The translations under genes were made by a program, and so were the position numbers. The notes beneath the pieces were generated by a model, which did no database searches, was not told where the DNA came from, and saw only the letters and a program-made list of their open reading frames with translations. A stretch of 64,000 bases of DNA, taken from NCBI RefSeq assembly GCF_029946515.1, contig NZ_JARZHH010000009.1, forward strand, positions 1 to 64,000. Direction: 5' to 3'. Positions 34,852 through 42,959 of the stretch are shown in pieces. Position 1 is the stretch's first letter. The number at the start of each line of letters is the position of its first letter. This DNA is from Polyangium sp. 6x1. Lineage in GTDB: Bacteria > Myxococcota_A > Polyangia > Polyangiales > Polyangiaceae.

Positions 34852-34997
34852 GTGGAAGGCGCGCCTTCAGGCTCGTTAGCTCCTAGAAACGGGGCGACGC
34901 ACGCTCCGTGCCACGACATGGAGAGGCCACTTTTCCTCGGTCATTTTGCAGGGCCCGATCAGAAACTACTGTTTCACGGCTGCCGCCGATCCGCAGT

Positions 34998-35019
34998 GCC
35001 ACTTTTCGATCCACTTTTT
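34998..35019. repeat. 22-bp direct repeat, copy A
   Basis: The sequence begins GCCACTTTTCGATCC and ends ACTTTTT. It is identical to copy B 223 bp downstream in the same orientation. A partial third match (GCCACTTTTC) lies near 34926. Candidate protein-binding site. Confidence 0.75.
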
Positions 35020-35220
35020 TCCTGATAACGGGGCGCCTGGGCTGCCTTTCGGACGTTTCACGGGCGCGAGTGGCGGGCCAGGAGGTGCACCTGAGTCGAC
35101 GCGTGATGCAAGATGGCCTGAACGCTCGGGGATTGGTGCGCAGAGCATCTCGTTCTCCCGGGGATTTTGCACAGCCTCACCACGAGCCCCTTGAATTTCG
35201 GGGGTCGGATCCCGGGATGG

Positions 35221-35242
35221 GCCACTTTTCGATCCACTTTTT
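35221..35242. repeat. 22-bp direct repeat, copy B
   Basis: Identical to 34998-35019, same orientation, about 300 bases upstream of the xis-like gene. The spacing of 223 bp is about 21 helical turns, so bound proteins could face the same side. Confidence 0.75.
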
Positions 35243-35547
35243 GCATCGTGGGGAGGGACCACGCTCCGGAATTGCCGACGGATCAGCGCCGAGCGGTGCA
35301 ACCCAAACCAAATGTGGTTCGAATGGTGGCCCCTCGCGGGAACCGATAGCGGTGAATCAAGGGGCAGGAGCGCGTTCGCCGCATCGAATAGGCCGTAATC
35401 GAATCTCGAACCTGGTCTTCGTAAATCCTTGGTATTACTGGCAATTGCGATTGCTTCGGAGCCTCCTTTCGTGATACGAAATCAGTCACCGTCCGAGCGT
35501 GGAGCACAGGAAGCCCCGGGACGGCATCCTTAAAGAAGGAGGGCGAC

Positions 35548-35940
35548 ATGTCGGACTCACGCGCCGAGTCGACGACAACCATCATGGCGACGCTGGCCAT
35601 CCCCCCGAACGCGCTCCGGATCATGGCTCCACCGCCCGACACCATCTCGCAGCGGAACGTCGAGGCGATGACTGGCATCCCGTCGAGGGTCTTCCTGAAG
35701 GTCGTGCGTGCGCCCGGGTTTCCATTGCCGGTGACGCGACTCGGGAAGCTTCGGATCGTCAACCGCGCCGCGTTCGTGGCGTGGGTCGAGCGGGGCGCGT
35801 TCCGCGTTGGGCGAGCTCCCGAGGGTGACGAGGTGGCACCGCCGAGCGGCCCCAGGGGGGAGAGCGCCGACCAGATCCTTGGAGCGGTCGGGCTGACTCC
35901 TGTGGCTCGAGCTGCCGGACGAGGCCGTGCCAAGCCGTAG
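35548..35940 (+). CDS. Excisionase-like DNA-binding protein, 130 aa
   Basis: A strong AAGAAGGAGGG site precedes the ATG. Residues 30-85 read ISQRNVEAMTGIPSRVFLKV and TRLGKLRIVNRAAFVAWVER, a helix-turn-helix of the excisionase/MerR-like type (recognition helix, then a beta wing with R-I-V-N, then a closing helix W-V-E-R). The tail is disordered. It lies about 195 bases upstream of the integrase in the same direction, as xis-int pairs often do. It may direct excision or repress the divergent operon. Confidence 0.65.
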   Translation: MSDSRAESTTTIMATLAIPPNALRIMAPPPDTISQRNVEAMTGIPSRVFLKVVRAPGFPLPVTRLGKLRIVNRAAFVAWVERGAFRVGRAPEGDEVAPPSGPRGESADQILGAVGLTPVARAAGRGRAKP

Positions 35941-36134
35941 ACCCTTGTTTTGGGGTGGGGGCGGTCCGCTCCTACCCTCCACGCTTGACACCTCACGGGA
36001 TGCGGCCATGGGCACACGCCGGGGCACGGCGACGGCGCCGGCTCCGAGTCTCGCGGCTCCCAAGAGAGCCGCACCCAACACGCCTTGCCCTGCTCGACCG
36101 GCACGTCGGCCGAGCGGGAGGGCCGGAGGTCGCG

Positions 36135-37571
36135 ATGCCTAGGTTAGCCACGGGAAACGTTTACGAGCGGCGCGGCAAGTGGTTCGCGCGGCTTACTATC
36201 GGGACAAAGAAGCGGCAGAGCTTCATGCTCGAAACGTGCAAGGACGAGGAGAGTGCCATTGCTCGCCGCGCCATTTTGGCGGAGCTGGCCGCGAAACTTC
36301 GCAAGTGCGGGCGTGACGACATCGCGCCAGACATCATCAAACGCGCTGCGGTACGTGAGGGCAAAGCTCTCGACGAAGTGCGCAAGGCCGTGGAGATGAT
36401 TGCGTCGGGCCAGGTCGTGCAGAAGAACAAGACACCCACAGTCGAGGAAATTGGGAAGCGGTGGACGAGCGGGGAACTGGCTGCCCTGTACCCCGATCGG
36501 GTCAAGAAGAAGCGGTCCGTGCTCACCGACATTTATTGGCTCGCCAAATACGTGTATCCCCTGGTCGGCGGCGTGGCGATCGACGCATTTACCGTCGATC
36601 ACGCTGAAACCGTCATGCGCAGTTTGCCGCTGGAGCTGTCGCCGAACTCGCGGAGGGCAATCGCGCAGCTCATGCACCGGATCTGCGGGCTCGCGATCCT
36701 GCCACTGCGTCACATCACGGCGAATCCGCTACCGGTGGGGTTCGTGCCGCGGGTCCAACTAGGAAGGGCGAAGGGATGGCTCTATCCCCAGGAGGATGCG
36801 AGGCTGCTGGCTTGCACGAGGGTTCCCCTTCGATGGCGGCTCTTCTACGGCTTCCTCCATCGGGAGGGAATGCGCCGGTCCGAGGCCCTACGGTTGACAT
36901 GGTCGGACGTGAACATCGAACTGGGCGCAGTCGTGCTCGACCAAAACAAGACGGATGAGCCTCGGGCGTGGGCGCTGTCTCCTGGCGTCGCGGCGGCGCT
37001 GCGCGCGTGGCGCGACGTATGCGCGGTGAAGGGGTTGGACGTGACCGGTAGCGCGCCGGTGTTCGTTGACGATGACGGCAAGCGGAAGGGGAAGGCCCTG
37101 ACCGAGAGAGAGAGCGCCATTCGATACCGTAAGCATCTGGAATGGGCGGGGATTGCTCGGCCGGAGCTGTTCGCACGGACCGAGGCGAGGATCCCGATCC
37201 GGCTTCATGATTCGCGGGCGACGTTCATCACCCTCGCGCTCGCGAATGGGAAGACGGAGGCCTGGGTCCAGGACCGGACCGGTCACAGGTCAAGCAGCAT
37301 GATCAACCGGTACCGACGAGCGGCGCGCACGGCGGCGGAACTGGGACTGGGTGAGTGCGGACCGCTCGACCAGGCGATCCCCGAGTTCGGCGGAACGAGG
37401 GAAAGGGCGGCCGAAAGGGCACCACGGCCACGGCGAACCGAGCCTACGATGCAGCAGATCCAGCCAAGATCCGCGGGGTTGGCGACCCCGGGTCAGGACG
37501 ACCGGAATCCTATTCCGCTTCCGCTTCCGCTTGCGCTCCCGCTCCCGCCTCCGCCCCAGCACCCGAGGTGA
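36135..37571 (+). CDS. int: Tyrosine recombinase (phage-type integrase), 478 aa
   Basis: Site-specific recombinase. The N-terminal arm-binding part begins MPRLATGNVYERRGKWFARL, a SAM-like core-binding domain follows (LTDIYWLAKYVYPLVG), then the catalytic domain: Arg247 in GMRRSEALRLTW, His358 and Arg361 in RLHDSRATF, His384 in TGHRSSSM, and the nucleophile Tyr393 in MINRYRRA. All key residues are present, so the enzyme should be active. The start at 36135 has a GGAGGTCGCG site and matches family N-termini; the open frame upstream does not. The final 20 or so residues (IPLPLPLALPLPPP) are encoded by a hexanucleotide repeat and look like an added tail. Confidence 0.92.
   Translation: MPRLATGNVYERRGKWFARLTIGTKKRQSFMLETCKDEESAIARRAILAELAAKLRKCGRDDIAPDIIKRAAVREGKALDEVRKAVEMIASGQVVQKNKTPTVEEIGKRWTSGELAALYPDRVKKKRSVLTDIYWLAKYVYPLVGGVAIDAFTVDHAETVMRSLPLELSPNSRRAIAQLMHRICGLAILPLRHITANPLPVGFVPRVQLGRAKGWLYPQEDARLLACTRVPLRWRLFYGFLHREGMRRSEALRLTWSDVNIELGAVVLDQNKTDEPRAWALSPGVAAALRAWRDVCAVKGLDVTGSAPVFVDDDGKRKGKALTERESAIRYRKHLEWAGIARPELFARTEARIPIRLHDSRATFITLALANGKTEAWVQDRTGHRSSSMINRYRRAARTAAELGLGECGPLDQAIPEFGGTRERAAERAPRPRRTEPTMQQIQPRSAGLATPGQDDRNPIPLPLPLALPLPPPPQHPR
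37513..37560. repeat. (GCTTCC/GCTCCC)n hexanucleotide repeat inside the integrase gene
   Basis: Runs of CCGCTT and CGCTCC units that give the Pro-Leu tail of the integrase. The same repeat type, reversed, is found at 9881-9932, and another copy at 45020-45090. It may mark an insertion or recombination edge. Confidence 0.6.
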
Positions 37572-37974
37572 CGCGCCCGTTCGTGGATGGCGTCGAGACA
37601 GTGCGGCGCGCTCATCCTACTACGCGGGCGCTTCACGCGGGCTGCGGCTCTGCAGCACGCGTGAACTCGCAGTGCAAGAAAATTCGATGACGAGCCCGAT
37701 TTCCGCGCGAGGCCCGTGGGGTGCGTCATGCCAAGCGGGAGACGTCCGGCGCTCGGGGGTAGGCGCACGCAGAGCCGGCAGAGTTCTGACGCAAACCGGC
37801 GCGCCCTGAGAACAACCGCGCGAAAAGAAAGCGCGACTCGTTCTCCCAGGCTTGCGACGGCCCGGAGAGCCCCGTATCCTCGAGTCGCTGGCAGGTATCT
37901 TCTACGCGCTTCGCGTACGCCACGCTCCGCCGCCAGCACCACCTACGAGATCGTAGTTAGGAGGGAGCGAACAG
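37572..37974. other. Intergenic region upstream of the RiPP-like locus
   Basis: About 400 bases between the integrase stop and the precursor gene, probably holding the right junction of the mobile element and the promoter of the precursor operon. No convincing gene and no long repeat shared with the left part of the element. A GTTAGGAGGGAG ribosome site lies just before 37975. Confidence 0.5.
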
Positions 37975-38487
37975 ATGACACAGTCACTCCTCAAGTTTTG
38001 TGCGGACATGGCCCTCGACCACTCCTTGTTGGCGAGGTTTTATCTCAATCCTGAAGAAACCATGCGCACCGCGGGCGTCTCGGATGACGATCGAGCGGCC
38101 GTACACGCGGCGCAGCCGCAAGCGATCTTCGAGTGCCTTCGGGCCGACCATCCGGATGCCGCCTCAATGCATTCGCCGTGGTCGTGCCCGTACATGCTCG
38201 GCTGCCCCACGACGGCAGCACGCGCCTCCGACGCCGGTCCCCTGTCCACGCGCGCGCCGCTGTCGACACGCGCGCCGCTGTCGACACGCACGCCCATGTC
38301 GACACGTGCGCCCCTGTCGAGCCGAACCTCCGACCCCCCCAGCCCCTTGTCCGTGCGCGGCCCGTTGACCACGCGCTCTCCGGACTCCGTACGCGGCCCG
38401 ATGTCGTCGCGCTCTCCGGATACGGGGCCCGCATCCGTACGCGCGCCCATCTCGGTCCGCTCCCCGGACAGCCGACAGTTTTCCTGA
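37975..38487 (+). CDS. Candidate borosin-type RiPP precursor with hexapeptide repeats, 170 aa
   Basis: Strong AGGAGGG ribosome site. Residues 1-60 form a helical leader (LLKFCADMALDHSLLARFYL, NPEETMRTAGVSDDDRAAVH), similar in layout to the Nif11/LigA-like borosin-binding domains of split borosin precursors (for example Shewanella SonA). A Cys pair follows in CPYMLGC (71-77). From residue 88 to 167 there are about a dozen hexapeptide units of the type x-P-(L/M/I)-S-(T/S/V)-R, with some SPDSVR variants; each unit ends in Arg. The assignment rests on the adjacent borosin-like N-methyltransferase gene and the leader layout. Alternatively it could be a kinase substrate or a surface protein, though it has no signal peptide. 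Confidence 0.7.
   Translation: MTQSLLKFCADMALDHSLLARFYLNPEETMRTAGVSDDDRAAVHAAQPQAIFECLRADHPDAASMHSPWSCPYMLGCPTTAARASDAGPLSTRAPLSTRAPLSTRTPMSTRAPLSSRTSDPPSPLSVRGPLTTRSPDSVRGPMSSRSPDTGPASVRAPISVRSPDSRQFS
38236..38475 (+). repeat. 18-bp in-frame repeat array coding for hexapeptides
   Basis: Residues 88-167 of the precursor. The first five units (GPLSTR, APLSTR, APLSTR, TPMSTR, APLSSR) are nearly identical at the DNA level (CTGTCGACACGCGCGCC type) and the later units diverge (SPLSVR, GPLTTR, SPDSVR, GPMSSR, GPASVR, APISVR). Stepwise decay from 5' to 3' suggests expansion by slippage at the 5' side. Confidence 0.85.
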
Positions 38488-38631
38488 CTCTCCTTGACCG
38501 AACGGCGAGGGGAGTCATGAAGAGTCGGCGTACGTGCTTCCCATCGCACGTCGCGCGTCTCCCAAGGTTGCCCAGGAACAATCGAGAGCGGATCCTCGCG
38601 AATCGTCACGAGTCCGCGATACCATGACGCC

Positions 38632-41595
38632 ATGCGCCTGCGCCCAGGCGATACGGTCGATCGCTACGTCATCGAAGCTCCCCTCGGCGAGGGGGGGATG
38701 GGCGAGGTGTATCAGGCGCGCGACACGCGGCTCGAGCGCCGCGTAGCCCTCAAGCTCTTGCGCAAGCAGGGCGCCGCGGAGCCAGAGGCCTGGCAGCGCG
38801 CCGAGGGCCGCATGCTCCGCGAAGCGCGCGCCGCAGCCGCGTTGAGCCATCCGAACACGGTCGCCATCTACGACATCGGCGAGCTTTCCGGCGCGCCGTA
38901 CCTCGCGATGGAGTTCGTCGACGGTGTCTCGCTCCGCCAGCTCATCGCGGCCCGCACGACCTCTTCACGAAGGCTCGGCTGGCTCATCGACGTCGCTCGG
39001 GCCCTCTCGGCGGCTCATCGCGAGGGGATCGTCCACCGCGACATCAAGCCCGAGAACGTGATGCTTCGCGACGACGGCACGATCAAGGTGCTCGACTTCG
39101 GCATCGCGCGCAGGCTGGGCGTGGGGCTCTCCACGCGCGGGTCCACGCCGGGCGAAGACGATCTCGAGCCGCCCTCGAGCCGCAAGAGCGACACGCTCAC
39201 CGGCGAGGGGATGATGGTGGGAACGCCCGCGTACATGGCGCCCGAGCAGCTCCGCGGCGACGCGGTCGACGCGCGCATCGACCAGTTCAGCTGGGGCGTG
39301 CTCGCGTACGAGCTGCTCACAGGCAAGGTCCCCTTCGGCCCGGGCCTCGATGGGGTGCGGCTCCTGTCCGCGATCCTCGCCGACGACCCGCCGTCGCTCG
39401 ACGGCATCGTGCCGGCGACGGTCGAGCGGACCCTGCGCCGCGCGGTGTCGAAGCGCCCCGCCGATCGCTTCCCGTCGATGGACCACGTCATCGAGACGCT
39501 CGTACCTTTCGTGACGGGCGAGTTTCTCGCCATCCCCGACGCCGTGCACATCGTCGACGCGGATGCCGCGGAGGGCCCGAGCGCGCCCTCGGCGACGCGC
39601 TCGGGCGCGGCCGCGCGCGGACACGAGCCGGAGACGCTCGAGGCGCCTCGCGCGCCCGCGGTCACGACGTCTCGCGGTGCCACGCCGAGGCCCGAGGCGG
39701 GCGGAGCGCCGATGAACACGATTCGGTCGCCCTCGCCGGTCACGGGCAAACGCGCGAAGCCCTTCGAGCCGCCCTCGGTGCGGATCGAGACACCGGCGCC
39801 GGCATTGCCCGAGCGCCCGCCGCTCGCGAACACGGTGGAGTCGCCGACGGCCGTGGCGGTCGGGCCCGCGCATCGGGCGTCGGTGCAGGGTCGGTGGCAG
39901 CTCGTGGCGGCGGTGGCGCTCGCGCTCACCGGCTTGGTCGTCCTCTCCATGGGCATCGTGTCGCGGCTGCGCCGCAGGTCGGCGGCTGCGCCGGCGGCGG
40001 AGGCTGCGCCGTCGGCGGCGGCTGCGCCGTCCACGAAGCCCACCGCGGTCACCGAGCTCGAGCTGCCCTCGAGCTCGAGCCCCGAGGCGCTCGCGGCCTA
40101 TCGTGAGGGATTGCAGAGCATCCGCGACGCCTCATGGGGGCTCGCGTACAGCGCCTTCGAGAGGGCGGCCAAGCTCGACCCGAATCTCGGGGCGGCTCAT
40201 CTGCGGCTCGCGGTGATCGATCGGTTTCGTGGCAAGACGACGAGCACGCGCGTGGCGTTCCAGCGCGCGGTGGAGCTGCGCGCGACGATGCCGGCGCGGG
40301 ACCAGGTGCTGCTCGACGCGTTCGAGCCGCTGATCCAGCGCGATCCGCCCGATCAGGCCGCGACGACCGCACGGCTCGAAGCGGCCACGCAGCGCTTCCC
40401 TGGCGACGCGGAGCTCGCCTTGCTGCTCCACGCGGTGCAGCCGGAGGCCTCGCCCGAGCGCACGCTCGAGCTCGTGGATCGCTGCCTCGAGCTGGATCAG
40501 CGGTATGCGGACTGCTGGCAAGCGCGCGCGCTGGCGCTCTTCCGCGACGAGCGCATTCCCGAAGCGATCGACGCGCTCGATCGCTGCGTGGAGCTGGCGC
40601 CCATGGCGACGGACTGCGTCATCGAGCGGCTGCGCTTCCAGAGGATCATGGGCAGGTGCAGCCGCCTCGAGCCGGACGCGCGGCGGTGGATCACGAAAGA
40701 GCCGGCCTCGCCGCTCGCGCACCATGAGCTGGCCATGGCCCTGGAGGCTTCGGGCCAGCCGCTCAGCGCGGTGGGCGCGGCGGTGGATCAGGCGGTCCGG
40801 CGGTTCCGCGAGGCGGGCATGCCGGAGGCGGCGGCGAAGCTCCGGATCAACTTCGCGATCCTCTCCGGCCATTTCGACGAAGCCGAGCGGCTCGCGAAGG
40901 ATTTCGATCGGGAGATCATCGGCGAATCGCAGGAGGAGAAGCACGCTGTGCCGGCGCTCGCGCTGGTGCGGCTTTATTGGGAGATGGGGCAGGACCGGAA
41001 GGCGGGGGAGGTGGCCGAGCAGTTCCTCTCGCAGCGAGCAGCGTGGGTTCGTCCTTTGAAGTGGAGGCCTTGGGACGATGCCCAGCCATTGTTATTGGAG
41101 GCCAAACATCGGGCGGGACGGCTGAACGCGGCGGCGTACGAGGCTGCTCGCGCGGGGTGGGAGCGTGAGTGGCGGGGCAAGGAGGCGGATCCGAGCGTGC
41201 TCTGGCTGATGGGAACGGCCGCGACCGCGAGCACCCCGCAGCAGGGCCGCGATGCGCTCGCGGGGAGCGTGCTGAAGCGCCCGCACGTGCATTATCCGCA
41301 AGCAGACATCTCGATGGTCACGGCGGTGCTCGGGGAGGTCGCATTCCTCGCGGGTCGGTACGACGAGGCGCTGCCCCGCCTCGAGTCGGCGGCGCGCTCG
41401 TGCACGGCGCTCGACGACCCGCTGAGGCACACCCTTGCGACGTACCGTCTCGGCGTCGTGCGCGAGAGGCTCAAGGAGAAGGCAGGGGCGTGCGCGGCGT
41501 ACAAGGTGGTCCTGCGGCGGTGGGGCCAGGCGGACGAGTCGACGACCGCGAAGGCAGCCGCGGAGCGCGCGATGGCGCTCGGCTGCCAGGACTAG
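38632..41595 (+). CDS. Ser/Thr protein kinase with membrane span and TPR-like repeats, 987 aa
   Basis: PknB/Hanks-type kinase. P-loop GEGGMGEVYQARD at 20-31, invariant Lys41 in VALKLL, catalytic loop HRDIKPENV about residue 135, DFG near 155, and GTPAYMAPEQL (activation and substrate site). A Pro/Ala-rich juxtamembrane part follows, then one span at about 423-445 (LVAAVALALTGLVVLSMGIV). The outer 500 residues are TPR-like helices (EALAAYREGLQSIRDASWGL, DPNLGAAHLRLAVI). The gene lies between the precursor gene and the N-methyltransferase gene, all on one strand with gaps of 144 and 73 bases. The Ser/Thr-Arg repeats of the precursor are a possible substrate, but such kinases are abundant in myxobacteria and the placement may be chance. 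Confidence 0.92.
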   Translation: MRLRPGDTVDRYVIEAPLGEGGMGEVYQARDTRLERRVALKLLRKQGAAEPEAWQRAEGRMLREARAAAALSHPNTVAIYDIGELSGAPYLAMEFVDGVSLRQLIAARTTSSRRLGWLIDVARALSAAHREGIVHRDIKPENVMLRDDGTIKVLDFGIARRLGVGLSTRGSTPGEDDLEPPSSRKSDTLTGEGMMVGTPAYMAPEQLRGDAVDARIDQFSWGVLAYELLTGKVPFGPGLDGVRLLSAILADDPPSLDGIVPATVERTLRRAVSKRPADRFPSMDHVIETLVPFVTGEFLAIPDAVHIVDADAAEGPSAPSATRSGAAARGHEPETLEAPRAPAVTTSRGATPRPEAGGAPMNTIRSPSPVTGKRAKPFEPPSVRIETPAPALPERPPLANTVESPTAVAVGPAHRASVQGRWQLVAAVALALTGLVVLSMGIVSRLRRRSAAAPAAEAAPSAAAAPSTKPTAVTELELPSSSSPEALAAYREGLQSIRDASWGLAYSAFERAAKLDPNLGAAHLRLAVIDRFRGKTTSTRVAFQRAVELRATMPARDQVLLDAFEPLIQRDPPDQAATTARLEAATQRFPGDAELALLLHAVQPEASPERTLELVDRCLELDQRYADCWQARALALFRDERIPEAIDALDRCVELAPMATDCVIERLRFQRIMGRCSRLEPDARRWITKEPASPLAHHELAMALEASGQPLSAVGAAVDQAVRRFREAGMPEAAAKLRINFAILSGHFDEAERLAKDFDREIIGESQEEKHAVPALALVRLYWEMGQDRKAGEVAEQFLSQRAAWVRPLKWRPWDDAQPLLLEAKHRAGRLNAAAYEAARAGWEREWRGKEADPSVLWLMGTAATASTPQQGRDALAGSVLKRPHVHYPQADISMVTAVLGEVAFLAGRYDEALPRLESAARSCTALDDPLRHTLATYRLGVVRERLKEKAGACAAYKVVLRRWGQADESTTAKAAAERAMALGCQD

Positions 41596-41668
41596 CCCGG
41601 ATGCAGTCGCCGGCTCTCATCGGATGATCATGCGTGCCTCGGCGTCGGGGCGAGGGATGGAGGAATGG

Positions 41669-42460
41669 ATGCTCGAAGGGAATGGCTCGCTCGTCGTCGT
41701 GGGGACCGGAATCAGGACGACCGAGCACCTCACGGGAAGTGCCATCGCCTGGATCAAGGCGTCGGACAAGGTTCTCTACGTGGTCGCGGATCTCGTCGCC
41801 GAGCGTGTGATCAAGGAGCTATCGCCGTCGGCCGAGTCGCTCACGGTGCTCTACGGTGAGGGCAAGCCGCGTGGAGAGACGTATCACGCGATGGTGGACC
41901 GCATCCTCGACTCGGTCAGGGGGGGCCAGCGGACGTGCGTGGTGTTCTACGGGCATCCGGGCGTGTTCGCTTATCCGGGGCACCTGGCCATCGAGCGCGC
42001 GCGTGACGAGGGGTATCCGGCGACCATGCTGCCAGCGGTCTCGGCGGAGGATTGCCTGTTCGCCGACCTCGGCATCGATCCTGGTCAACAGGGTATGCAG
42101 AGCTACGAGGCGACGCATTTCGTGCTTCATCGAAAGCGCATCGATCCCACCACGGCGCTCGTACTCTGGCAGATCGGGTCGTTCGGAGACCACACGTACC
42201 GTCGCGAAGGCGCGAGCCACCACAAGCTGCCCTTCCTCGTGGCGCGGCTCTGCGAGGAATACCCTTCCGACCACGTCGTGACGATCTACGAGGCCGCGAT
42301 CTACATTGGCTGCGCGCCGCGTATCGAGCGGCTGCGCCTCGGCAAGCTTGCGGAAGCCAGGGTCACGCCAGCCTCGACGCTCTACATTCCCCCCGTGCGC
42401 AAGAGCCGCATCGATTCCGCCACCGCCGCCTGGCTCGGGTTCGAGCCGGCAGACCGATGA
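41669..42460 (+). CDS. Borosin-like peptide backbone N-methyltransferase (tetrapyrrole methylase fold), 263 aa
   Basis: Likely alpha-N-methylates peptide-bond nitrogens. The SAM site GSLVVVGTGI lies at 6-15, ASDKVLYVVAD at 31-41, GKPRGETYHAMVDRIL has Arg68 and Tyr72, VVFYGHPGVFAYP has Tyr94, and MLPAVSAEDCLFADLGIDP and TLYIPP follow. The order and the Arg/Tyr residues match the fungal omphalotin enzyme OphMA (Arg72, Tyr76, Tyr98), better than uroporphyrinogen or cobalamin methylases. It lacks a C-terminal core peptide, so it fits the split borosin type, with the precursor encoded at 37975. The start at 41669 has a GGAGGAATGG site; ATGs at 41657 and 41624 are alternatives. Confidence 0.85.
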   Translation: MLEGNGSLVVVGTGIRTTEHLTGSAIAWIKASDKVLYVVADLVAERVIKELSPSAESLTVLYGEGKPRGETYHAMVDRILDSVRGGQRTCVVFYGHPGVFAYPGHLAIERARDEGYPATMLPAVSAEDCLFADLGIDPGQQGMQSYEATHFVLHRKRIDPTTALVLWQIGSFGDHTYRREGASHHKLPFLVARLCEEYPSDHVVTIYEAAIYIGCAPRIERLRLGKLAEARVTPASTLYIPPVRKSRIDSATAAWLGFEPADR

Positions 42461-42616
42461 GCGCGCCTCCCGCCCGCCTCCTCCCACGCGCCCGCATCGG
42501 GTCCTTGCCGACCTTTTGAAGCCTGCGTTGAGCGGCAAGCACGCGCTCCGGCTTGGGCGCGGGGAGAAGGAGCGTCTCGAGCGCGCCGCGCGGCAGGCAA
42601 AGCCCTGAACGGTACC

Positions 42617-42946
42617 ATGACAATTCCCAGGAAAGGGCGCCGGATCGTTCGCGTGGGAGACACGGACTATGCCTGGCGCATTCGGAAGAAGCCGACGTAC
42701 CACCAAGCTGCCTTCCAAGCGTCGATGACGCTCGCCATTCAGCCGCGCGACGCCGTCTCTGGAAGCGTGCTCATGGTCGACCTCGTGGTCAGCCGACCGG
42801 ACAGCTGGTTGAGCCCGCACCAGACGGCCGTGAAGCCGGCGATGGTCCGCGAGATGATTGCGGGGGCCCTGGCGAGCGGCTGGCAGCCGTTCCACGCAAC
42901 CGGACCGTTTTTCTACAAGTACCCCCTGATCCGCGATTGCTCTTGA
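42617..42946 (+). CDS. Conserved-looking hypothetical protein, 109 aa
   Basis: Not assigned to a named family, but the pattern MTIPRKGRRIVRVGDTDYAW, RIRKKPTYHQAAFQASMTLA, then a Trp-Leu-centred middle and ALASGWQPFHATGPFFYKYP resembles a small protein seen repeatedly in Myxococcota and Planctomycetes genomes. A compact beta-alpha fold is likely. It is 156 bases after the N-methyltransferase gene on the same strand; membership in the RiPP-like operon is possible but weak. Confidence 0.6.
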   Translation: MTIPRKGRRIVRVGDTDYAWRIRKKPTYHQAAFQASMTLAIQPRDAVSGSVLMVDLVVSRPDSWLSPHQTAVKPAMVREMIAGALASGWQPFHATGPFFYKYPLIRDCS

Positions 42947-42959
42947 GGCGCGCGCCGGC

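Larger units (their letters stand above)
34322..35547. other. Regulatory region between the divergent modules of the element
   Basis: About 1.2 kb between the minus-strand block and the xis-like gene. It contains one possible small minus-strand gene (34582-34851) and two identical 22-bp direct repeats (34998-35019, 35221-35242). AT-rich patches at 35420-35480 precede the xis gene. Promoters for both directions and recombination or replication sites are expected here. Confidence 0.5.
22703..37571. mobile_element. Integrated element, candidate tailless prophage
   Basis: Limits are approximate. The right end is a xis-like gene and a tyrosine integrase on the plus strand. The body is a compact minus-strand block (34321 to 24266) with four-base overlaps and strong ribosome sites. 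It encodes peptidoglycan-active or peptidoglycan-binding proteins, a RecA/RadA-like ATPase, several small membrane proteins and a beta-rich candidate capsid protein. No terminase, portal, tail tube, tape measure or baseplate gene is visible, unlike tailed prophages. No tRNA and no long flanking direct repeat were found by eye, so attL and attR are not placed. Confidence 0.6.

Noticed and set aside
11319-37520. The GGTCAGG..GAC.GGAATCC similarity near 11.33 kb and 37.5 kb as attL/attR of the element
   Set aside because: The two copies are in inverted orientation and only partly alike; flanking att sites must be direct repeats.
38236-38475. Regular repeats that might be a CRISPR array
   Set aside because: The 18-bp units are adjacent without spacers, stay in frame and encode a hexapeptide array.
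41669-42460. Cobalamin/siroheme-type tetrapyrrole methylase
   Set aside because: The Arg68/Tyr72/Tyr94 set, the VSAEDCLFADLGIDP block and the adjacent repeat precursor fit borosin N-methyltransferases better, and no corrin or haem genes are nearby.
42507-42608. Short frame LADLLKPALSGKHALRLG... after the N-methyltransferase gene
   Set aside because: It looks protein-like (a possible C-terminal remnant), but has no start or ribosome site and no family that I can name.
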